A stretch of 12,795 bases of DNA from Actinomycetes bacterium (GTDB lineage Bacteria; Actinomycetota; Acidimicrobiia; Acidimicrobiales; Palsa-688): NCBI GenBank assembly GCA_021846485.1, contig JAJZWW010000054.1, positions 1 to 12,795 of the forward strand, given 5' to 3'. The notes beneath the pieces were generated by a model. That model was not told where the DNA came from. It was given only the letters and a program-made list of their open reading frames with translations, and did not search any database. Positions 7,494 through 12,795 of this stretch are shown here, one piece after another; positions within the stretch are counted from its first letter, which is position 1, and each line of letters opens with the position of its first letter. The translations under genes were made by a program, and so were the position numbers.

Positions 7494-8599
7494 CACCGGA
7501 TCCCCGAGGGGGTCAGCGCTGCCCTATCGGGCGGGCGGCGAGCCGTCACCGTGTCGTTGCCGGCCAGCACCTCGAGAACCGCGGCACGGTCGAGAAACCC
7601 GAGCAGGCCGCCGTTTGCGTCGACCACGCCCAGCGGTCCCGGTGTGGAGATGAGCACCGGCAGCAGCCCCTGCAGCGGCGTGCCGGCGGTCACCGTGGCA
7701 GCCGGCGACGTGGTCGGCGCACCAGGGTCGGCCGGCAACACCATCCACTCTGCGGTCAGCACCTTCCCGCGCGCCACGCCCCGCACGAAGTCGCGGACGT
7801 AATCATCGGCCGGAGCGCCTACGATCTCCTGCGGTCGGCCCACCTGCACGAAGGCGCCGTCTTTCATGATGGCGATGCGGTCCCCGAGCTTCAGGGCTTC
7901 GTCGAGGTCATGGCTCACGAACACGACCGTCTTGTGCATCTTCTCCTCGAGGCGGATCACCTCGTCTTGCATCTCTCGCCGGATCAACGGATCGAGGGCA
8001 CTGAACGCTTCGTCGAAGATCAGTACGTCGGGATCGACGGCGAGCGCGCGGGCGAGCCCGACCCGTTGCTGCATTCCCCCGCTCAGCTGGCTCGGGTACG
8101 CCCTCTCTACGTCGGCGAGGCCGACCACCTCGAGCACCTCACGCGCCCGCTCCTGGCGCGGCGTCCTGCCGACGCCCTGCACCTCCAGACCGAAAGCCAC
8201 GTTGTCGATCACCCGCCGATGCGGGAACAGCGCGAAGTGCTGGAAGACCATGCTCACCTTGCGGCGGCGGAGCTCCCGAAGCTGCGCGGCGTCAGCGGAC
8301 AGCACCTCCAACCCGCCAATGCGGACCTCCCCCGCAGTCGGATCGACGAGCCTGGTGAGGCAGCGGATCAGCGTGGACTTGCCGCTCCCCGACAGACCCA
8401 TGACGACGAACACCTCGCCCCGGGCGACCTCGAAGGACACGTCCCGGACGGCGACCACACACCCGGACTCGGCGAGGAGCTCGGCACGTGACCGCGTCGC
8501 CACGCCGCTCGCCAGGAGCTCACGGCCACGGTCACCGAAGATCTTCCACAGGCCGCGGCATGCCACTTCCGCGTCGGCGTCAGGCTTCACGGTCGTCAT
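7493..8599 (-). CDS. proV: ProV/OpuAA-type ABC transporter ATP-binding protein
   Basis: A 368-residue ATPase energising quaternary-amine uptake with the permease and lipoprotein downstream. It has the ProV-specific N-terminal segment before the core (GLWKIFGDRGRELLA), Walker A GLSGSGKST (68-76), Q-loop Gln120, signature LSGGMQQ (172-178), Walker B VLIFDE (192-197) followed by the AFSALDPLIR typical of ProV, and switch His230. After about 290 a stretch (roughly 297-350) resembles a single CBS-like unit. E. coli ProV is about 400 residues with a CBS pair that senses ionic strength, so the sensing region here appears shortened. The ATG at 8599 has GGGGGGAG at 8608-8615, eight bases upstream. Its stop overlaps the permease start by one base. 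It follows etfA after a 112-bp gap, the largest in the cluster, so a separate promoter is possible. Confidence 0.94.
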   Translation of the reverse strand: MTTVKPDADAEVACRGLWKIFGDRGRELLASGVATRSRAELLAESGCVVAVRDVSFEVARGEVFVVMGLSGSGKSTLIRCLTRLVDPTAGEVRIGGLEVLSADAAQLRELRRRKVSMVFQHFALFPHRRVIDNVAFGLEVQGVGRTPRQERAREVLEVVGLADVERAYPSQLSGGMQQRVGLARALAVDPDVLIFDEAFSALDPLIRREMQDEVIRLEEKMHKTVVFVSHDLDEALKLGDRIAIMKDGAFVQVGRPQEIVGAPADDYVRDFVRGVARGKVLTAEWMVLPADPGAPTTSPAATVTAGTPLQGLLPVLISTPGPLGVVDANGGLLGFLDRAAVLEVLAGNDTVTARRPPDRAALTPSGIR

Positions 8600-8724
8600 C
8601 CGGACATCTCCCCCCGCCGGCGCGTGGTCGCTACGCCCTTCGCTAGCGGCCCGGCGACCACGACTCGAGGGCTGACGCCAGCAAGGTCCATGGTCATGTC
8701 GGCATCAGGGTCTACCACGGGCAT
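8596..8724 (-). CDS. Possible small ORF bridging etfA and proV (42 codons, uncertain)
   Basis: A 42-residue frame starts with ATG at 8724 inside the last codons of etfA (13-base overlap) and ends with TGA at 8596-8598, overlapping the proV ATG by 4 bp (ATGA). The peptide opens MPVVDPDADMTMDLAGVSPR and contains VVVAGPLAKGVATTRRR. It has no family I recognise, no signal peptide and no membrane helix. GAAGG lies three bases before the ATG, closer than ideal. About three quarters of third positions are G or C by my count, which looks lower than in the neighbouring genes and argues against strong coding selection. Open frames of this length arise easily in DNA this GC-rich, and ATGA starts are common. 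It may be only a translational bridge or chance. Confidence 0.22.
   Translation of the reverse strand: MPVVDPDADMTMDLAGVSPRVVVAGPLAKGVATTRRRGEMSG
8623..8662. promoter_or_regulatory. 9-bp inverted repeat upstream of proV (candidate operator or hairpin)
   Basis: cgtggtcgc (8623-8631) and gcgaccacg (8654-8662) are perfect inverted repeats separated by 22 bases; the spacer also contains the palindrome cgctagcg (8641-8648). The element lies in the only large intergenic gap (8600-8711), with its nearer arm 23 bases before the proV start. No T-run follows, so it is not a standard terminator. It could be a regulator-binding site or an mRNA structure near the proV ribosome site. I see no convincing -35/-10 pair. 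Confidence 0.4.
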
Positions 8725-9701
8725 CTACCTTCGCCCGCCCGGACCCGGCGGAGCTCCTCGACGATCGCCGGCACGACGGCGTGCAGGTCGCCGACCACGC
8801 TGTAGTCGGCCTTGGCCATGATCGGGGCGTCGGGGTCGGTGTTGATCGCGAGGATCTTCTTGGCGCTCTTGCAGCCGACCATGTGCTGGATCGCGCCGCT
8901 GATCCCGCAGGCGATATAGAGGTCGGGCGCCACTCGGGTGCCGGTCTGGCCGACCTGGTCACGGTGGGGCCGCCAGCCCTCGCTGGTGACCACCCGAGAG
9001 CAGCCGACCGCCGCGCCGAGGAGGCCGGCGAGCTCCTCCAGCAGCCCGAAGCCCTCCTCCCCGCCGACCCCCCGCCCGCCGCTCACGATGACCCGGGCGT
9101 CGGCGAGCGACACCCCTTCCCCGCTCGGTGGGACCTCCTCGCCCACCACCACCCGAAGGTCGTCGGTGTCGGCATGGGTGGGCAGCCGGCGGACCTCGCC
9201 TGCCGGCGCCGTGCCGGGCTCGGGACCGGGACGGGTCGCTCCCAGGGTAACGGTGAGCAGTCTCGGGGCGTCGCCGCCGAGCTCGGCATCCTCGAACAGG
9301 CTCCCGGCCCACCGGTTGCGGGTCAGGGCCCAGGGATCCCCGGGCGTCACCGAGACGCAGTTGGTGGCGAGAGGCAGGTCACGGCGGGCGGCGAGATAGG
9401 CCATCACCTCGTTGCCGCGCTCGGAACCGGGGGCGAGCACGGCCGACACGCCCCCCCGGTCCAGGAGATCGGCCAGGGCGTGGGCCCACGCCCTGGGGGC
9501 GTAGCCGGCGAGGTCGACGAGGCCAGCGTGGAGGACGTCTCCGGCCGGGGCACGGACCAGGGCCGCCTCGGCACCGGGCCCCAGGGCCACGACCTCGAGC
9601 GGCTCGCCCAGCCTGGCAGCAAGGGTGCCGGCGAAACCGACCGCCTCGGCGCCGACCTGGGTGGGCACCCCCGCCTCGTGCTCGAGCAGGCAGAGGATCA
9701 T
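8712..9701 (-). CDS. etfA: Electron transfer flavoprotein alpha subunit
   Basis: The FAD-binding subunit of an ETF heterodimer, 329 residues. The C-terminal domain shows VSGGRGVGG (206-214), GQTGTRVAPD (251-260), GISGAIQH (266-273) and NTDPDAPI (287-294); residues 261-287 fit the known ETF-alpha signature (LY-I-A, G-I-S-G, I-Q-H, then A-I-N). The N-terminal ~190 residues are more divergent, as usual in the family. The ATG at 9701 overlaps the etfB stop by 4 bp (ATGA), with a G-rich stretch (GGGGGTG) about eight bases upstream. With EtfB it should accept electrons from the dehydrogenase encoded immediately upstream and pass them to an ETF:quinone oxidoreductase, which is not in the window. Confidence 0.95.
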   Translation of the reverse strand: MILCLLEHEAGVPTQVGAEAVGFAGTLAARLGEPLEVVALGPGAEAALVRAPAGDVLHAGLVDLAGYAPRAWAHALADLLDRGGVSAVLAPGSERGNEVMAYLAARRDLPLATNCVSVTPGDPWALTRNRWAGSLFEDAELGGDAPRLLTVTLGATRPGPEPGTAPAGEVRRLPTHADTDDLRVVVGEEVPPSGEGVSLADARVIVSGGRGVGGEEGFGLLEELAGLLGAAVGCSRVVTSEGWRPHRDQVGQTGTRVAPDLYIACGISGAIQHMVGCKSAKKILAINTDPDAPIMAKADYSVVGDLHAVVPAIVEELRRVRAGEGRCPW

Positions 9702-10474
9702 CGGGCCAGCACCCCCAGCTCGTCCAAGACCTCAACGACCCGGGTGGCCGCCTCTGCGCCGGTCCCGAGCGGGACCGTACGCCGCGCCTCGGCGGGCGGC
9801 AGCCGCAGGCCGACCGTCCGCAGGGCGTCGCCGGCGGGGCTGACCGGGTGGCGGTCGAGGGGCTTGGACTTTGCCTTGAGCCTCCCCGGTAGAGACGGGT
9901 AGCGGGGCAGGTTGAGCCCTTCTTTGACCGCTATCACAGCGGGCAGTCCGACCCGGTAGAGCTCCTGGGCCGCCCCGTGGTCGCGCCAGGCGACGAGGTG
10001 GTCGTCGCCGACCTCCAAGTGCTTGACCCCGGTCACGCACGGCCGCCCCAGGGCCTCCGCCACCCGGATGCCGACCTGGAAGTCCCCGGTGTCGGGAGCC
10101 TCGTTGCCGAACAGCAACAGCCCGAAGGGCCCGTTGGCGGCTTCCAGTGCGCCTATCGCCGCGGCGATCTCTGCAGCGGTGGCCCGGGGCCCGGCCTCCT
10201 GGCCGGAGGTCTCCAGCAGCACCGCCCGGTCGATGCCGAGCGAGAGAGCGTAGCGGAGCTGCTCCTCGCTCTCGGGCGGGCCGAGGGTGAGGACCGTCGA
10301 CTCCCCCCCGTGGGTCTGCACCAGGCGGACCGCCTCCTCGAGGGCGCACTCCTCGTGGGGGCTCATGGTAAAGCCGAGGAACCGGGTGTCGACCTCGCGA
10401 CCGTCGTCGGTGACGACGATCTTGCCCCCGACCGCCGGGACTCGCTTGACCGCCACCAGGACCCGCAGCGCCAT
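9698..10474 (-). CDS. etfB: Electron transfer flavoprotein beta subunit
   Basis: A 258-residue ETF beta subunit, partner of EtfA. It begins MALRVLVAVKRVP, the usual first strand of the nucleotide-binding fold, and has ALEEAVRL (44-51), SLGIDRAVLL (78-87) and the C-terminal region VKEGLNLPRYPSLPGRLKAK (183-202) characteristic of ETF beta. The common NP(F/Y)DE sequence before the ALEEA helix reads SPHEE here (38-42), so the loop near the AMP/FAD site differs from well-known ETFs. The start is the ATG at 10474: the frame is open further upstream, but those codons lie inside the dehydrogenase gene and do not resemble ETF. The start shares one base with the dehydrogenase stop (TGATG), which indicates translational coupling; no strong Shine-Dalgarno is seen. 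Confidence 0.95.
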   Translation of the reverse strand: MALRVLVAVKRVPAVGGKIVVTDDGREVDTRFLGFTMSPHEECALEEAVRLVQTHGGESTVLTLGPPESEEQLRYALSLGIDRAVLLETSGQEAGPRATAAEIAAAIGALEAANGPFGLLLFGNEAPDTGDFQVGIRVAEALGRPCVTGVKHLEVGDDHLVAWRDHGAAQELYRVGLPAVIAVKEGLNLPRYPSLPGRLKAKSKPLDRHPVSPAGDALRTVGLRLPPAEARRTVPLGTGAEAATRVVEVLDELGVLAR

Positions 10475-12795
10475 CACCCGCGCATCCGCTCGTTGGCCGG
10501 GTCGAAGGCCGACCCGTTGCCGACGACGCTGACCGTGACCGGGTAGCGCTGGCCCATGCACTCGACTTGCAGACGGGCGCCGGCACGGGCCACGGGCGTC
10601 GGCAGATAGGCCATCAGCAGGTGGGACCCGAGTGACGGGGCGGCGCCGGCGCTGGTGACGAAGCTCCGGCGACCCTTGCGGTCAACCAGCGCCTCGCCGT
10701 CCTCGGAGAGGACCGGCTCGTGGCCGAGCGGGTAGCGGCGGTCCTCTGGGGCCACCCCGGAGTAGTCGACCGCGAGGGTGCAAAGCGTCGCCGCCGGCGG
10801 GGTGGAGCGCTCCGCTAGGTGGGCCGCCCGGCCGACGAAGTCCTGGCGCTTGACGAGCTTGCGCTCCAGTCCGGCCTCGCAGAGGGTGTAGTCCGGCGTG
10901 AGCTCGTGGCCGTAGGAGCGGTAACCCTTCTCGATGCGGGCGGTGGTGCCGTACACCCCGATCCCCACCGGCACGAGGCCGTGGGGGGAGCCGGCTTCCC
11001 ACAGCCGCTCCCAGAGCGCGCCGCCGTGCTCGGAGGGCGCGTACAGCTCCCAGCCGAACTCGCCTACGTAGGAGATCCGCGAGGCGAGCACCGGGAGGTC
11101 ACCGACCTCGACCCACTGGCAGGTGCCGTAGCGGAAGCCCGCGTGGGAGACGTCGTCGCCGGTCACCGAGGCGAGGACCTCGCGGGCCTTCGGGCCCCAC
11201 AGCCCGATCGTCGCCCACCCCGAGGTCACGTCGGTCAGGTGGGCGGAGCCGTCCCCCGGCAGGCGGTCGAGGAGCCACTGGCGGTCGAGCATGCCGACGC
11301 CCGCCCCGGTGACGACCCGGAACGAGCGGGCCCCGAGACGCATGATCGTCAGGTCGGCTCGCATGCCGCCGCGCTCATCGATGAACGGTGTGTAGACCAC
11401 CCGTCCGACCGGGACGTCGAGCTGGGCAACGGCTACCCGGTTGAGGAGCCCGAGCGCGCCGGGTCCGCCGACGTCGAACACGCAGAACGCCCCGAGGTCG
11501 ACGATCCCGGCGCCGTCACGCATAGCCAGGTGCTCCGCCTCGACGATCGGCGAGTACCAGCGGCCGTCCCACTCCGCCGGACGGCGCACCACCCGCTCGG
11601 AGTAGCGCTCCAGCAGCGCCTCGTTGGACTGGTACCACTGGGGCCGCTCCCAACCGGCGGTCTCGAAGTACACCGCCCCGAGCGCCTGGGTCTGGGCGTG
11701 GACCGGGCTGCGCCGCCGGCCCCGGCTCGACTCCCACTGCTCGGCCGGGTGGACGATGCCGTAGGTCTTGTTGAACGCCTCGCCGGCCCGGGCCCTCACG
11801 TGCACCCGGGTGCGCTGGTCAGGGTAGAAGCGGGCGATGTCGGCCTCGTGGACGTCGAGCTCGCTGCGGCCGACGACCATCCACTCGGCCACGGCCCTCG
11901 CGATGCCGGGGGCCTCCTTGATCCAGCTGGCGGCCGCCGACCAGAGCCCCCCGACCTCGGGCGACTCGCCGAGGAGGGGATGGCCGTCGGGGGTGAGCGA
12001 GATCAGCCCGTTGATCGCGTAGCGGACCCCGGCCTTCTCGTCGCCGAGCAGCTCGGGCATCAACTCGAGCGCGTCGGCGAGCTGGGGGTCGAAGTCCTCG
12101 GAGGTGAACGGCATCTCGGTCGGCGACAGCGCCGACTCGGCGATCGAGGGGATGTCGTCGGGGTCGACGAGGATCGGGCGGTGGGCGTAGGAGCCGACCT
12201 CCATGTCGGCTCCGTGCTGGCGCTCGTACATGAACGTGTCGACGTCGCGCACGATCGGGTAGGAGATCTCCCCCTCGGTGCCGGCGAACAGCCCGATGGG
12301 GCCGACGCTCACCATCTGGTGCACCGCCGGGGTGAGGGGGATGTGGGCGCCGGCCATGCGGGCGACGCGCGGGCTCCAGACTCCGCAGCACACCACCACC
12401 CTGTCGGTGGCCACGGTGCCGGCGTCGGTGCGCACCGCCCGGACCCCGCCGTCGCGCACGTCGATGTCGAGGACCTCGACGTTGCCGACGACGCTCAGCG
12501 CGCCCATCGCCTGGGCCCGCTCCCGCATGATCGTCCCCCCCCGCAGCGAGTCGACCACCCCGGTGGACGGGAAGCTCAGCCCGCCGACGAGCAGCTCGTC
12601 GTTGACGAACGGGACGAGCTTTCTGATCTCCTCGGGCGACAGCAGGTGGCAGTCGATGCCCCACGCCTTGGCCGTGGCCTGCTTGCGCCGGAGCTCCTGC
12701 ATGCGCGCCTCGCTGCGGGCCACCTCGATGCCCCCGCTCTCGGTGAACACCCCGAGCGCCTTGTACTGCTCGACGCTGTCGGCAGTGAGCCGGGT
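10474..12795 (-). CDS. Dimethylglycine/sarcosine dehydrogenase-type flavoprotein with GcvT domain (5' end cut off)
   Basis: 773 residues are visible and the frame is open to the right edge; comparison from memory with Arthrobacter dimethylglycine oxidase (about 830 residues) suggests 80-100 N-terminal residues are missing, including the GxGxxG motif and the histidine that binds FAD covalently. The visible FAD-oxidoreductase part has AVHQ (157-160) and GSYAHRP (201-207), matching the catalytic His and Tyr of that oxidase, then SLTPDGHPLLGES (266-278). The second half (about 362-760) is aminomethyltransferase-like: Asp481 in RADLT matches the folate-site Asp, followed by YVGEFGWELY (576-585), EKGYRSYG (622-629) and a barrel-like C-terminal domain. 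It should remove an N-methyl group and hand it to tetrahydrofolate as 5,10-methylene-THF. Direct coupling to etfBA suggests a dehydrogenase rather than an oxidase. Dimethylglycine versus sarcosine is unresolved. Confidence 0.9.
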   Translation of the reverse strand, partial: TRLTADSVEQYKALGVFTESGGIEVARSEARMQELRRKQATAKAWGIDCHLLSPEEIRKLVPFVNDELLVGGLSFPSTGVVDSLRGGTIMRERAQAMGALSVVGNVEVLDIDVRDGGVRAVRTDAGTVATDRVVVCCGVWSPRVARMAGAHIPLTPAVHQMVSVGPIGLFAGTEGEISYPIVRDVDTFMYERQHGADMEVGSYAHRPILVDPDDIPSIAESALSPTEMPFTSEDFDPQLADALELMPELLGDEKAGVRYAINGLISLTPDGHPLLGESPEVGGLWSAAASWIKEAPGIARAVAEWMVVGRSELDVHEADIARFYPDQRTRVHVRARAGEAFNKTYGIVHPAEQWESSRGRRRSPVHAQTQALGAVYFETAGWERPQWYQSNEALLERYSERVVRRPAEWDGRWYSPIVEAEHLAMRDGAGIVDLGAFCVFDVGGPGALGLLNRVAVAQLDVPVGRVVYTPFIDERGGMRADLTIMRLGARSFRVVTGAGVGMLDRQWLLDRLPGDGSAHLTDVTSGWATIGLWGPKAREVLASVTGDDVSHAGFRYGTCQWVEVGDLPVLASRISYVGEFGWELYAPSEHGGALWERLWEAGSPHGLVPVGIGVYGTTARIEKGYRSYGHELTPDYTLCEAGLERKLVKRQDFVGRAAHLAERSTPPAATLCTLAVDYSGVAPEDRRYPLGHEPVLSEDGEALVDRKGRRSFVTSAGAAPSLGSHLLMAYLPTPVARAGARLQVECMGQRYPVTVSVVGNGSAFDPANERMRG

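Noticed and set aside
8600..8711. Intrinsic terminator between etfA and proV
   Set aside because: The inverted repeat is widely spaced and no T-run follows in either direction.
10475..10561. Upstream start for etfB at 10561
   Set aside because: The extra 29 residues come from the end of the dehydrogenase gene in another frame and do not resemble ETF beta; the ATG at 10474 begins at the conserved first strand.
1..12795. Mobile elements, CRISPR arrays, tRNA or rRNA genes, phage or defence genes
   Set aside because: I saw no transposase-like protein, regularly spaced repeats, cloverleaf or rRNA sequence; nearly all of the window is accounted for by ten metabolic and transport genes.

Overview
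This window is a GC-rich (about 70% by eye) bacterial chromosomal segment. Every supported gene is on the minus strand, so transcription runs from the right edge to the left. High GC, GTG starts, one- to four-base gene overlaps and actinobacterial-type protein sequences suggest an actinomycete-type high-GC Gram-positive. The lineage is an inference; there is no rRNA or other marker here.

The genes form one tightly packed cluster for uptake and oxidation of choline/glycine betaine. From right to left in transcription order: (1) 10474 to the right edge, a dimethylglycine/sarcosine dehydrogenase-type flavoprotein with a C-terminal GcvT-like folate domain, N-terminus cut off; (2-3) 9698-10474, etfB and etfA, the likely electron acceptor of that dehydrogenase, translationally coupled to it and to each other; (4-6) 4388-8599, an osmolyte-type (ProU/OpuA family) ABC transporter made of an ATPase, an unusual double-length permease and a lipoprotein binding protein; (7) 3349-4314, a cysteine synthase/cystathionine beta-synthase family PLP enzyme; (8-9) 103-3320, an aldehyde dehydrogenase (betaine-aldehyde type) and a choline dehydrogenase with a 4-bp overlap; (10) the first 31 codons of ilvD at the left edge.

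Read as a pathway, the transporter imports choline and/or betaine. BetA and the aldehyde dehydrogenase convert choline to betaine. After a betaine demethylation step not encoded in the window, the dehydrogenase demethylates dimethylglycine and/or sarcosine, passing electrons to EtfBA and the one-carbon unit to tetrahydrofolate. The missing betaine-to-dimethylglycine enzyme is the obvious thing to look for just beyond the right edge.

Intergenic space is small. The largest gap (112 bp, 8600-8711) holds a 9-bp inverted repeat and a possible 42-codon ORF. Smaller points of interest are a 15-bp tandem duplication that duplicates the stop codon of the PLP gene, a repeat-bearing C-terminal tail on BetA, a non-canonical cofactor motif in the aldehyde dehydrogenase and a shortened CBS region in the ATPase. 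I found no mobile element, CRISPR, phage or RNA gene, and no clearly new biological system; the novelty is in gene combination and domain architecture.
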